This document shows positions 44,919 through 54,388 of a stretch of 64,000 bases of DNA, in pieces (position 1 is the stretch's first letter; each line of letters starts with the position of its first letter). Below the pieces are notes generated by a model that saw only the letters and a program-made list of their open reading frames with translations, was not told the origin of the DNA and made no database searches. The translations under genes were made by a program, and so were the position numbers. The DNA is taken from positions 2,728,001 through 2,792,000 of the forward strand of contig OZ241358.1 in assembly GCA_965200465.1 (NCBI GenBank), in the 5' to 3' direction. Origin of the DNA: Azophilus sp965200465 (GTDB lineage Bacteria > Pseudomonadota > Gammaproteobacteria > Pseudomonadales > Azotimanducaceae).

Positions 44919-47900
44919 TTGGACGATTTCGCCGCCAGTTGCTTGGCCTTGGATTTGGAGGTCGGGCGCAAGGACGGCCGCATTCACGCCTTCGCCGCCG
45001 TGCGCGAAGGTGCGCCGCCCTTGATCCACCGCAGCAGCGGCTTGGCTTCGGCATTGGCGGATTTGGACGACTTTGCCGAGGGTGCAACCTACGTCTTGGG
45101 CCATAATCTGATCGCCTTCGACCTGCCCCACTTGCAAGCGGCAAAACCGGGCCTGCGCTTGCTGCGCCTGCCGCCGATTGACACGCTCCGGCTGAATCCG
45201 CTGGCCTTTCCCCGCAATCCCTACCATCACTTGGTGAAGCACTACCAGGACGGGCAGCTCAAGGGCGAGCGGGTGAATGACCCGGAACTGGACGCCCGGC
45301 TGTCGCTGCAACTCCTGGCCGAGCAGCGCGAGGCGTTGGGCAAGGCACCGCCGGACCTTTTGGCCGCATGGCATTGGCTGACCACGGCGGCAGGCGCGCA
45401 GGAGCAGGCTAGCGGATTGGCCCATCCGTTGGGGCCGTCAGCGCAGCGTTCGACTGCGGAGCAGTTGGACGTGGCGAAAGTGCGCACCGCCGGCTTCAAC
45501 GCCTTTTTCGCCAGCCTGCGCCAAGCGTCCCGGCCGGCCGTAGCCGAGGCCCGCGAGGCCATCCGCCAAAGGCTGGCGAAGGCGGCATGCCGCCGGCAAA
45601 GCCAGGAAGTCCTGGAGCAGTCGGCGCAGCATGGCTGGGCGCTGGCTTACGCCCTAGCTTGGCTGTCGGTGGCTGGCGGCAACTCGGTGATGCCACCTTG
45701 GGTGCGGCATCAGTTTCCCGAAGCTGGGCGGTTGGTGCGCCGGTTGCGGGACTTGGCCTGCGCCGACCCCGCCTGCCATTGGTGCCGGGAGCGGCAGGAC
45801 GCCCGAAAGGAGCTCAAGCGCTGGTTCGGCTTCAACGATTTCCGCCCAGAACCCAAGGACAGCGAAGGCCGGCCCATGCAGCAATCCATTGTGCAGGCGG
45901 CCATGGCGGGCGAATCCGTATTGGGCATTCTGCCCACGGGCACCGGCAAGTCCCTGTGCTACCAGCTTCCGGCACTGTCCCGCTACGACAAGACCGGGGC
46001 GCTGACGGTGGTGATCTCCCCCTTGGTGGCGCTGATGGCGGATCAGGTGACCGGCATGGAGCGCCAAGGCATCGGTTGCGCCGTCACCGTCAACGGACTG
46101 CTGTCCCTGCCGGAGCGCAAGGAGGCGCTGGACCGAGTGCGCCTGGGCGACGCCGGCATCCTCATCATCGCCCCGGAGCAGCTGCGCAGCGTCTCCGTGC
46201 GCCAAGCCCTCGCGCAGCGGGAGATCGGCGCATTCGTGCTCGACGAGGCGCACTGCCTGTCCCGCTGGGGCCACGACTTCCGGCCGGACTACCGCTACGT
46301 CACCCGCTTCATCCGCGAAAAGGCCGCCGATGCCCCGGTGCTGTGCCTGACCGCCACGGCCAAGCCGGAGGTGCGGGAGGACATCGTCCGCCACTTTCGA
46401 GAGCCCTCAGCCGGGGAGCGCGAGGGGGCACCCCTCGCAGGAAAGGATTCAGCCGGGGAGCGCGAGGGGACGCCCCTCGCAGGAAAGGATTCAGCCGGAG
46501 AACGCGAGGGGGCGCCCCTCGCAGGAAAGCCCTCCGGCGTTGACTTGAAGGTCTTCGACGGCGGCGCCAACCGCGCCAACCTGAAGTTCGTGGTGGTGCA
46601 GACCACGCCCGGCGAAAAGTTCTCTGACATCCACCAAATTTTGGAGGCGGACTTGCCAAAGGAACTGCCGGGCGGCGCCATCGTCTATTGCGCCACGCGA
46701 CGGCGAAGCGAAGACATCGCCGAATTCTTGAGCCGCAAGGATGTTGCCGCCGAACACTTCCATGCCGGGCTGTCGCCGGAGGTCAAGAAAACCGTCCAGC
46801 AGCGGTTCATCGACGGGGAACTGCGGGTGATCGTCGCCACCAACGCCTTCGGCATGGGCATCGACAAGCCGGACGTGCGGCTGGTGATTCACGCCGACAT
46901 CCCCGGTTCCTTGGAAAACTACCTGCAGGAGGCGGGCCGCGCCGGCCGCGACCGGGCTCCGGCCCGTTGCGTGCTGCTCTACACCGCGGAGGACGTGGAG
47001 CGGCAGTTCAGCCTGTCGGCCCGTTCCCGCCTGACGCAGCGGGAGATTCAGGGCATTCTGAAGGCGCTGCGCAATCTGGACCGGAAAAAGCGCCTGGCCG
47101 GCGAGGTCGTGGCCACTTCCGGCGAAATCCTAGTCGAGGACGAGGAGGCCGCCTTCGAGCGGGATTCCGCCACCGACGACACCCGGGTGCGAACCGCCAT
47201 CTCCTGGCTGGAGGAGGCGCAGCTTCTCACCCGCGAGGAGAACCGTGTGCAGGTTTTCCCTTCCTCACTGCGGGTGAACTCCCTTGCCGAGGCTCGCACC
47301 AAGCTGGCCAAGCGCGAACCTCGGGAGGGTTACCGCGTCAGTTTGCTGGCCATCGCCAAGGCCCTGATTGAGGCGGATCCAGACGAGGGCATCTCCACGG
47401 ACGAACTCGTGGGAGTTTCCGGCCTGACCCCGGAAGCCGTGCGCCATGCGATGTTCGATTTGGAGACCTTGGGCATCGCCAGCAACGACACGGCGCTCAC
47501 CGCTTTTGTCCATGCGGGAGTGCAGCGGGCGTCCCGGAAGCGCTTGGAGGAAGCGGCGGATTTGGAGGTCGCCCTGATTGAAGCGTTGCAGGAAGCGGCC
47601 CCGGACATGCAGGAGGGCGACAGGTCCGACCTGCATCTGCGCATCATCACCCAACGCCTCAAGGACGCCGGCCACGCCCAAGCGTTGCCGGAGCGGATAT
47701 GGCGCATTCTGCGCAGCATTGCCGCGGACGGGCGCGACGAAGGCGACGGCAAGGGCAGCCTGGGATTGCGCCGTCGGGATCTTGAGACGGTGCGGGTGAC
47801 CCTGCAACGTTCCTGGAAGGACTTGGCGGAGACCGCTTTGCGCCGCCGCGGCGCCGCGCAACGCCTGCTCGAGCATCTGCTTGGCTGCCTGCCGCCCAGT

Positions 47901-50351
47901 CTCGGGGGCACGGGCACGGACCTGCTGGCTGAAACCACCTTCGGCAAGCTGCGGCAGGCCCTGAAGTCCGACTTGGAGCTGAAGGCCAGGGTCGCCGAAT
48001 CGGAGAAGCTCGCCAAGCTGCTGGACCGCGCCTTGCTGTGGTTGCACGAGCAGGAGGTCGTGCGCCTCAACAAGGGGCTGGCGGTGTTCCGGCCGGCCAT
48101 GACCATCCACTTGGGAGATCGCCAGCGGCGCTTTCTGAAGGCGAACTTCATGCCGCTTGACCTCCATTACAAGGACCAAGTGCTGCAAATCCATGTGATG
48201 GCGGAGTTTGCGCAGCGCGGCTTAAGCGCCATGGCGGAGGCGCTGCGCTTGGCGATGGACTACTTCAGCTTGAGCCAAAAGGATTTCCTGCGCCGCTGGC
48301 TGCCGCGCGGCAACGAAGACTTGGCCCGGGAGACGACGCCGGAGTCCTGGCGCAGCATCGTGGAGAGCTTGAAGAATCCGGCTCAGCAGGAAATCGTCGC
48401 CGACGACGAGGAACGCAACGTGCTGGTGCTGGCCGGCCCGGGTTCCGGCAAGACCCGCGTGCTGGTGCATCGCATCGCCTACCTGCTGCGGGTGCGGCGT
48501 GAAAATCCGAGGGGCATCATCGCCTTGGCCTACAACCGGCATGCCGCGGTGGAGATTCGCCGCCGTCTTGCGGAACTGGTCGGCGACGACGTGCGGGGCG
48601 TTCTCGTCTACACCTGCCACGGCCTCGCTATGCGCCTGGTCGGAGCCAGCTTCGGAAGCCGCGCCAAGCAGCCCGACGACGACGCCTTCAAGGACGTGAT
48701 GCGCCAAGCGGTCGCCCTGCTGCGCGGCGACGGGCTGCCGCCGGAGGAAGTGGACGAACACCGAACGCGGCTCTTGGCCGGCTTCCGCTGGATACTGGTG
48801 GACGAATACCAGGACATCGGCCCGGAGCAATACGAATTGATCTCCGCCTTGGCTGGCCGAACGCTGGCCGAAGAGGACGACAAGCTCAGCCTGTTCGCAG
48901 TGGGCGATGACGACCAAAACATCTACGCCTGGGCTGGGGCATCGGTGCGGTTCATCCGCCGTTTCGAGGCGGACTACCAAGCCAAGCCGGTGTTTCTGAC
49001 GGACAACTACCGCTCCACGGCGCACATCATCGCCGCCGCCAACGCCGCCATCGAACCGGCCGCCGAGCGCATGAAGGCCCAGCACACCATTCGGGTCAAT
49101 CAAGGCCGAGCCAAGGCCAAGCCCGGCGGGGATTGGGAAACCCTGGACCCAGTGGCGCGGGGGAGGGTGCAAATCCTCATCTCGCCCGATGACCCCATCG
49201 CGCAGGCGCAAGCCGCGATGGTTGAGTTGCAGCGCCTCTCCGCATTGACGCCGGATTGGGACTGGTCGGCCTGCGCCGCCATCGCCCGGAAATGGAGATA
49301 CTTGGAACCCGTGCGGGCTTGGTGCGAACTGAATGACGTGCCCGTGCAGATGGGCAACGAGCAAATTCCCAATTTCTGGCGTCTGCGCGAAACCCAAGCC
49401 CTATGCGATTGGCTACGCGGGCGCGCCAACGCCGTCGTGAACGGCGCGGCCCTGCGGCAATGGTTGGCCCGGCAGCGCCCCGGCCCTTGGATCGAACTGT
49501 TGCACGAAGCGTTGGAGGAACACGAGTTGGAAACCGGCGGCGCCGAGGCGCCGGCGGAGCACTTCATGGAATGGCTCGCCGAATGGGGCAGGGAGGTGCG
49601 CCGCCGCCAGCGCGGACTGCTGCTGGTGACCGCCCACCGCGCCAAGGGCTTGGAGTTCGACCATGTGGTGGTCTTGGACGGTGGCTGGCGCGGCGCCAAC
49701 CAAGGCGAGGACGCCGACGCCCCGCGCCGCCTCTACTATGTGGCGATGACCCGCGCCCGCAAGACCTTGGCGCTGATGCGCTTTCAGGAGGGGCCGAACG
49801 CGCATCGGGATTCTTTTGCGCCCGGTCGCGCAAGGCGGCGAACATCCCGTGCAGCCGATGAACGCATCCATGACCGAGTGGAAGCGCCGCCGCCCCCGCC
49901 GTACCTTGCCGAATCGCATCCCTTGCCGGCCGTTCCGCAAAGCAATGCCTCGGTGCTGCGCCGTCAGCCGGCGTCGTTGCCGCCGGGTTCCCCTGCCCTT
50001 CGCACCTACTACCGGCGGCTGGCCATGAAGGACATCGATCTTGGCTTTGCCGGACGCAGGAGCGCCGGCGATCCGCTGCACCGCGCCATCGCCGAGCTCG
50101 CACCGGGCGACCCGCTGACGCTCCGGGAGGACGGCGATCGCTGGGAGTTGTTCAACCGCGCCGACCAGCGGGTGGGCCGCCTCGCCAAGCGTTTCGTGTA
50201 CCCGCCCGGCATGCGCTGCCTCTCAGCAACGGTGTTGGCCGTCGTAGCTTGGAGCCGGGACCGCTCCGAACCCCAGTATCAAGACAGCGTCAAGTGCGAC
50301 TCTTGGGAGGTGGTCGTCCCGGAAGTGCGGTTCGTGGCGGATGATGCGTAG
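44919..50351 (+). CDS. exonuclease-RecQ-UvrD triple-fusion DNA helicase
   Basis: An unbroken 1,810-residue protein. Residues 5-135 resemble a DEDD 3'-5' exonuclease: D12-x-E14, D68 in GHNLIAFD and D125 in NDPELDAR. About 310-700 is a RecQ helicase: Walker A LPTGTGKSLCYQLP near 342, DEAH in VLDEAHCLSRWGHDF near 439, and YLQEAGRAGRDR. About 1160-1640 is a UvrD/PcrA superfamily 1 helicase: LAGPGSGKTRVLVHR near 1171, VDEYQDIGPEQY near 1293, AHRAKGLEF near 1572 and YVAMTRARKTL. A tail of about 170 residues follows. Three 14-residue repeats sit between the RecA lobes of RecQ. The TTG start has AGGGG 6 nt upstream. Probably acts in DNA repair, recombination or defence. Confidence 0.9.
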   Translation: MDDFAASCLALDLEVGRKDGRIHAFAAVREGAPPLIHRSSGLASALADLDDFAEGATYVLGHNLIAFDLPHLQAAKPGLRLLRLPPIDTLRLNPLAFPRNPYHHLVKHYQDGQLKGERVNDPELDARLSLQLLAEQREALGKAPPDLLAAWHWLTTAAGAQEQASGLAHPLGPSAQRSTAEQLDVAKVRTAGFNAFFASLRQASRPAVAEAREAIRQRLAKAACRRQSQEVLEQSAQHGWALAYALAWLSVAGGNSVMPPWVRHQFPEAGRLVRRLRDLACADPACHWCRERQDARKELKRWFGFNDFRPEPKDSEGRPMQQSIVQAAMAGESVLGILPTGTGKSLCYQLPALSRYDKTGALTVVISPLVALMADQVTGMERQGIGCAVTVNGLLSLPERKEALDRVRLGDAGILIIAPEQLRSVSVRQALAQREIGAFVLDEAHCLSRWGHDFRPDYRYVTRFIREKAADAPVLCLTATAKPEVREDIVRHFREPSAGEREGAPLAGKDSAGEREGTPLAGKDSAGEREGAPLAGKPSGVDLKVFDGGANRANLKFVVVQTTPGEKFSDIHQILEADLPKELPGGAIVYCATRRRSEDIAEFLSRKDVAAEHFHAGLSPEVKKTVQQRFIDGELRVIVATNAFGMGIDKPDVRLVIHADIPGSLENYLQEAGRAGRDRAPARCVLLYTAEDVERQFSLSARSRLTQREIQGILKALRNLDRKKRLAGEVVATSGEILVEDEEAAFERDSATDDTRVRTAISWLEEAQLLTREENRVQVFPSSLRVNSLAEARTKLAKREPREGYRVSLLAIAKALIEADPDEGISTDELVGVSGLTPEAVRHAMFDLETLGIASNDTALTAFVHAGVQRASRKRLEEAADLEVALIEALQEAAPDMQEGDRSDLHLRIITQRLKDAGHAQALPERIWRILRSIAADGRDEGDGKGSLGLRRRDLETVRVTLQRSWKDLAETALRRRGAAQRLLEHLLGCLPPSLGGTGTDLLAETTFGKLRQALKSDLELKARVAESEKLAKLLDRALLWLHEQEVVRLNKGLAVFRPAMTIHLGDRQRRFLKANFMPLDLHYKDQVLQIHVMAEFAQRGLSAMAEALRLAMDYFSLSQKDFLRRWLPRGNEDLARETTPESWRSIVESLKNPAQQEIVADDEERNVLVLAGPGSGKTRVLVHRIAYLLRVRRENPRGIIALAYNRHAAVEIRRRLAELVGDDVRGVLVYTCHGLAMRLVGASFGSRAKQPDDDAFKDVMRQAVALLRGDGLPPEEVDEHRTRLLAGFRWILVDEYQDIGPEQYELISALAGRTLAEEDDKLSLFAVGDDDQNIYAWAGASVRFIRRFEADYQAKPVFLTDNYRSTAHIIAAANAAIEPAAERMKAQHTIRVNQGRAKAKPGGDWETLDPVARGRVQILISPDDPIAQAQAAMVELQRLSALTPDWDWSACAAIARKWRYLEPVRAWCELNDVPVQMGNEQIPNFWRLRETQALCDWLRGRANAVVNGAALRQWLARQRPGPWIELLHEALEEHELETGGAEAPAEHFMEWLAEWGREVRRRQRGLLLVTAHRAKGLEFDHVVVLDGGWRGANQGEDADAPRRLYYVAMTRARKTLALMRFQEGPNAHRDSFAPGRARRRTSRAADERIHDRVEAPPPPPYLAESHPLPAVPQSNASVLRRQPASLPPGSPALRTYYRRLAMKDIDLGFAGRRSAGDPLHRAIAELAPGDPLTLREDGDRWELFNRADQRVGRLAKRFVYPPGMRCLSATVLAVVAWSRDRSEPQYQDSVKCDSWEVVVPEVRFVADDA
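46407..46529 (+). repeat. three 42-nt in-frame palindromic tandem repeats inside the RecQ region
   Basis: Three units (46407-46448, 46449-46490, 46491-46529) encode SAGEREGAPLAGKD, with T for A in the second and the last D missing. Each contains the hairpin GCGAGGGG / CCCCTCGC with a 3-nt loop. The insert lies between the two RecA-like lobes of the RecQ domain and keeps the frame. Confidence 0.9.
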
Positions 50352-50447
50352 CCCACTCTTTGCGCGGCATCTCCGCCACTAAAATGTCCGTCGGCGCGAA
50401 ATCACCGCCCTTGAACAGCAGCGGCTCCGTAGTGCCAACCACATCGC

Positions 50448-50639
50448 CTACCCGGACAGGGCTCGGATGCGCAATTGTTGGCAGATCAGTGCCGCAAGAC
50501 TGTTCCTGATCTCGCGATGCCGAGGAACAGGGGCTTGTTCTCCGTTGCTTGGATTGACGTATAGGTCGTGCCGGCCGCCGTGCCGCTTCAGACGGCAGCC
50601 TTCATCGGCAAGGTGACGAATCAACGCATGGCGCTTCAA
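50448..50639 (-). CDS. hicA: HicA-type mRNA interferase toxin
   Basis: A 63-residue HicA. The dsRNA-binding-like fold shows ALIRHLADEGCRLKRHGGRHD, where GGRHD carries the catalytic His, and VPRHREIRNSLAALICQQL. It cleaves mRNA when free of HicB. The start overlaps the hicB stop by 4 nt. The order hicB-hicA is reversed from the E. coli pair but common. Confidence 0.88.
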   Translation of the reverse strand: MKRHALIRHLADEGCRLKRHGGRHDLYVNPSNGEQAPVPRHREIRNSLAALICQQLRIRALSG

Positions 50640-50845
50640 CCCGCCTCAACCTGCACTTCGGTGGAACGGAATGCGGCAACGGGGAGGGGCGGGGCCTCCT
50701 CCACCATGAGTCGATAGGCGTCTTGGATGTTTGTCTTGAGCTCCTCCAGGCTCTCTCCCTGGCTGAACACACTCGGCACCTCGCGGAGCTTCCCGACATA
50801 CCAGCCGCCGTCAATCCAGAAGTCCAACGTGAAACTGCACTGCAA
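50636..50845 (-). CDS. hicB: HicB-type antitoxin
   Basis: About 70 residues from a TTG at 50845 (GGAG lies 7 nt upstream); a longer frame opens at 50893. It has the partial RNase H fold of HicB: FTLDFWIDGGWYVGKLREVP and GESLEELKTNIQDAYRLM. It neutralises the adjacent HicA and probably represses the operon. A separate DNA-binding domain is not obvious, so repression would need the N-terminal strand or another protein. Confidence 0.82.
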   Translation of the reverse strand: MQCSFTLDFWIDGGWYVGKLREVPSVFSQGESLEELKTNIQDAYRLMVEEAPPLPVAAFRSTEVQVEAG

Positions 50846-51050
50846 TTTTCTGCTCCGCCACCAGGCAAATCGAAGAGGCGGTTCGCCGACCACCGCCTCG
50901 ACCTGCTGCGACGATAGACGTTCGAGGCGCCACAGTCAACATGATGTACGGGATCACCACCTTTCGGACTTTTTGAGGGGGGCGCCCCGGTCGCCCGGGG
51001 CGCGTGTTCGGGCAGCCTATTGAGTTGAACAAACAGATAGGAGACCGAAC

Positions 51051-51359
51051 ATGCGCATGTTGGCTTCGCCGAGCCCTTCGGGGTTCGCACAGGACAGGGC
51101 TTTTTACCGCAGAGTTCGGGTGGACCTTGGCGGCCATCCGGAAGCCGCTCGGCGCTTCGAGCTTCCGCAGCGGGTGGAGCGGGCGCGGGGGCATGGATTG
51201 ACGCTCAAGGCGTCGCTGGCCCTGCTGGGCTTGGCCCGGAGCACCCACCATGACTGGCGCGGGCGCTTCGAGAGGGACGGGATGCGGGGCTTGGCTGAAC
51301 CGCATGGGCTCGGGCGTTCCCGGCGTACGATCCGTTGCGCCGCCTTGGCCCGCGCCTAG
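51051..51359 (+). pseudogene. truncated helix-turn-helix transposase N-terminus
   Basis: The ATG at 51051 has a strong ribosome site (AGGAGA, 6 nt upstream). The 102 residues include LTLKASLALLGLARSTHHDW and RGRFERDGMRGLAEPHGLG, like the N-terminal HTH of integrase-type transposases. There is no catalytic core; the frame ends where it meets the tail-less gene on the other strand (about 51360). A 9-bp GC hairpin (50980-51002) lies upstream. It looks like a cut insertion sequence. Confidence 0.45.
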
Positions 51360-51360
51360 C

Positions 51361-51575
51361 CAATCCGGTGACGAATCCGCCAGCGCTCGATAGCGGATGC
51401 CGCGCTTCCGCCCAGTCTTGGCGACTTGGCGCCCGTCCTCCAGCTCCGAAAGCCAGCGCCGCACAGAGCGCTCGGCGAACCCCGGAGGCAGCAATGCCAG
51501 CAGTTCCCGCAGGCTCACCGCTTCGGACTGTGCGCGAAGCTGCTCTAATACGGCCAGTTTTTTGGCCTTATTCAT
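51361..51575 (-). pseudogene. 5' fragment of a winged-helix protein
   Basis: From ATG 51575 the frame reads MNKAKKLAVLEQLRAQSEAV and FAERSVRRWLSELEDG, RKRGIRYRAL, a winged-helix domain seen at the start of some regulators and some Fic-domain proteins. It runs into the truncated transposase at about 51360 and has no continuation. The family of the lost part is unknown. The remaining 100 nt to the TonB gene are noncoding. Confidence 0.45.
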
Positions 51576-51673
51576 GGATTTCGGCCGCAAAAATACATAT
51601 ACGGCCAAAGGCGTTCGCGGAATTGCTTAGGGACAACGCCATTGAAGCCGTACCGCTGGGCTTGCCCCATCGT

Positions 51674-54346
51674 TCAGATCGTCATCCGAACGCCCAAGCT
51701 GTAGTTGACGCCGGGCTGGTGGCGTTCGTACAACAGGCCGCCTTGGCTCCACTCCACTTTGCTGTTGAGCAGGTTCCTGATCTTCAGCTCCACTTCCAGG
51801 TCGCTTTTTAACATTTGGAAGCTGTAGCGGAACAGGAAATCCAGTTCGCCGCTGGCCTCCTCCACGATGTTCGGGGCGTTCTCCGCGCCCACCAGCACGA
51901 TGCGCCCGCCGGTGTAGTTGTAGGCCAAGGAGCTTTCGACGCCCCGGGCGTAGTCCGCGTAGGTGAGGATCAGGTTGCCCAAAACGTCGGACTGGCCGGT
52001 GAGGTCGCGCTCGTTCTCGAACAGCTGGGCGATGCGGCGGGCGCCGGTGACCGGCACGTCCGCCGAGGTCTCCCCGGCACCGAACAGCACCACTGCGGAG
52101 CGGATGAATGAGACGTTGGCGTTCAAGGCGAAGTGGTTCCAGGCGTCTCCCCAACCGAACCATTCGGAGAAGGGCAAGTCCTTGCGCAGCTCCAGCTCGA
52201 TGCCGTCGAGTTCCGCCTTCTCGCCGTTGAACCAAGTGTAGATGTCGTTCTGCGCCTGCACCTTGCCTATTTCGATGGGGTCGTCGAACTTCTTGCGGAA
52301 AACGCCGAGGGAGAGGCTGTCCGCCGCGCCGAAGTACCACTCCAAACGGGCGTCCAGGTTTTGCAGGTTGGCCGGCCTCAGGAACACGTTGCCGCGGTAG
52401 AGGTTGGAGTCCTCCGGGTTGCGGATGGTGGTGCCGGTGATCTCCAGGAGGCTGGGCCGGTTCACCGTCTCCGAGTAGGCTAGGCGCAACTGCAGGTCGT
52501 TGACGAACTCGAAGGTGAGGGAGGCCGCCGGCAGGGTGTCCTTGTACTTCCGCCGCACGTCGTTGCCGGCGCCGGCCTCCGTGTTGCCGCCGTAGGCGTC
52601 CGCGAACAGAGTGGTCTGCTCCTGGCGAATGCCCACCGCCGCCCGAATGCGCGAGCTGACTTGCGCATCGACGCCGGCGTACCAAGCGGAAGTTTCCTCC
52701 CCGGAGTCCGCAAAGGGAAAGATGCCGCTGGCGTTGGCGGCGCCGGCGGAGAAGTCCCGCACATCCAGGTAGCGCTTGCCCCAATTGTCCAGTCCGAAAA
52801 GCTGCTGCGGCGTCATCAGGCCGATGTGGCTGGGGGCAAAGGAGGTCAGGTCGAAACGGAAGAAGCGGGAGCGGCTGGCGCGGGTGCGTTCGTAGTTGGC
52901 CCAGCCGGCCTTGAGGGTCGCATCCACTTCGCCGAGCGCCAAGGGGACTTCGGCATCGACGCCGTATTCCTCTATTTCGTCCCGCAGCTTGGAGAAGGTG
53001 CGGTCCGGCGCTTGGAACACCTCGCGCAGGTCCCCGGCCGCTTGGCGGCTGGGGGTGACCACCTCCTCAAGCCCCTGGGCGTTCTGCGCGTAGGTGTAGG
53101 TGCGGGTGTCCGGCGCATCCCGGGTGGCGGCGCCGTCCACCGCCCGCCACGCAATGCGCATCTGGTCAAAGCCGCCGATGTCGAAGTAATGCTCCCCCTT
53201 CAACTGGGTGGAGCGAATGTAGTTCTCCGTCCACTGCAGGCGGTAGCTGACCACTTCGGTGCCGGAGGTGACGTCGTCCTCGCTGGAAAGGCCGCGGAAC
53301 TGCTGGGTCTCGTCGTCCGTCTGCCGCAGGATCACCTGGGACGCCTGCACGGAGTGGTTTTCGTTGAACTCCAGCCCTAGGTTGAGGAAGCCGCTCCAGT
53401 TGATGGTTTGGCGGGTGGTGAACTGCCGGTAGTCAACGGTTTGGGTGCTGCCGCCATCGACTCCGGTGAATTCGTAGCGGCGGAAGTCCTTGTCCCGATT
53501 CCCGTAGTCGTTGCTGTACTTGCCGGCCGCCAGCACGCCCAAGGACATGCCGTTGTTGAATTGGCGGCGGTAGCCGCCCTCGGCGTCCCCCATCCAGTTC
53601 GGCTTCAGCTTGTCCTTCTCCCGAATGTGCCAGAAATTGTAGAAGCTGGCGCCCAAGCCGGCGCTCTGCGGCCAAGGCGTGGCTTCAAACTCCTCGCTGG
53701 ACATGGGCTTGATGTTGTTCGGAATGTTGCGGGTGCCGTCGTCAAAGCCCCAGTTGTCCTCGCTGCCGCCGTGGTAGGAAAGGCCATCGCCGCCGGTGGT
53801 CTCGGAATTGCCGCCGCCCTGCACCTTCACGGAAACGTAGTTCTCCTCCGGAACGGCCTTGGTGCGGATCAGCACCAGGCCGCCGCTGAAGTCCCCTGGG
53901 TAGGAGGGGGAGTAGGTCTTCTGCACCAGCAAGTTGCGGACGATGCTGTTGGGCACGATGTCCAGCGGCACCGTCTTCTGGAAGGGCACTGGCGAGGAGA
54001 TGCGGGCGCCGTCCAGCAGGGTGGAGGAGTACCTTTCCCCCAAGCCCCGCACATAGACGTACTTGTCGCCCACTAAGCTTAGGCCGGTGACGCGGGAAAG
54101 GGCGTCCCCCACGCTGGTGTCCGCCAACAGGGACAGCGCCTCCGTGTCCAGGATGTTGGAGACCTCCGAGGTGGTGCGCTTCTCGTCCGGGATGAATTTG
54201 CCTAGGACGATGACCTCCTCCACCAAGGGAGCGGCCGGGGGCGTGAACGCCGCCCCGTCATCCCCCGGCTGGCCGTAGGCGGCTCCGGCCAAGCCGGTCG
54301 CCGCCGCCAGAACCGCCGCGAGCCGGGCGATCAGGTTGCTTTTCAT
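51674..54346 (-). CDS. TonB-dependent outer-membrane receptor
   Basis: An 890-residue receptor. A signal peptide (MKSNLIARLAAVLAAATGLA) is followed by a TonB-box-like VEEVIVLG, the plug domain (about 45-170: VGDALSRVTGLSLVGDKYVYVRGLGERYSSTLLDGARI) and a 22-strand barrel to the C-terminal VNYSLGVRMTI. It starts at 54346. It lies 43 nt after the large lipoprotein gene and is probably co-transcribed with it. TonB receptors import large or scarce solutes; the candidate Pho box upstream suggests a phosphorus compound. Confidence 0.92.
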   Translation of the reverse strand: MKSNLIARLAAVLAAATGLAGAAYGQPGDDGAAFTPPAAPLVEEVIVLGKFIPDEKRTTSEVSNILDTEALSLLADTSVGDALSRVTGLSLVGDKYVYVRGLGERYSSTLLDGARISSPVPFQKTVPLDIVPNSIVRNLLVQKTYSPSYPGDFSGGLVLIRTKAVPEENYVSVKVQGGGNSETTGGDGLSYHGGSEDNWGFDDGTRNIPNNIKPMSSEEFEATPWPQSAGLGASFYNFWHIREKDKLKPNWMGDAEGGYRRQFNNGMSLGVLAAGKYSNDYGNRDKDFRRYEFTGVDGGSTQTVDYRQFTTRQTINWSGFLNLGLEFNENHSVQASQVILRQTDDETQQFRGLSSEDDVTSGTEVVSYRLQWTENYIRSTQLKGEHYFDIGGFDQMRIAWRAVDGAATRDAPDTRTYTYAQNAQGLEEVVTPSRQAAGDLREVFQAPDRTFSKLRDEIEEYGVDAEVPLALGEVDATLKAGWANYERTRASRSRFFRFDLTSFAPSHIGLMTPQQLFGLDNWGKRYLDVRDFSAGAANASGIFPFADSGEETSAWYAGVDAQVSSRIRAAVGIRQEQTTLFADAYGGNTEAGAGNDVRRKYKDTLPAASLTFEFVNDLQLRLAYSETVNRPSLLEITGTTIRNPEDSNLYRGNVFLRPANLQNLDARLEWYFGAADSLSLGVFRKKFDDPIEIGKVQAQNDIYTWFNGEKAELDGIELELRKDLPFSEWFGWGDAWNHFALNANVSFIRSAVVLFGAGETSADVPVTGARRIAQLFENERDLTGQSDVLGNLILTYADYARGVESSLAYNYTGGRIVLVGAENAPNIVEEASGELDFLFRYSFQMLKSDLEVELKIRNLLNSKVEWSQGGLLYERHQPGVNYSLGVRMTI

Positions 54347-54388
54347 TCGCCTTGCCGCCGTCAACAACGTTAACCTGCCAAGCGAGCG

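Noticed and set aside
50980..51002. GC hairpin as a terminator
   Set aside because: No T run follows the stem on either strand.
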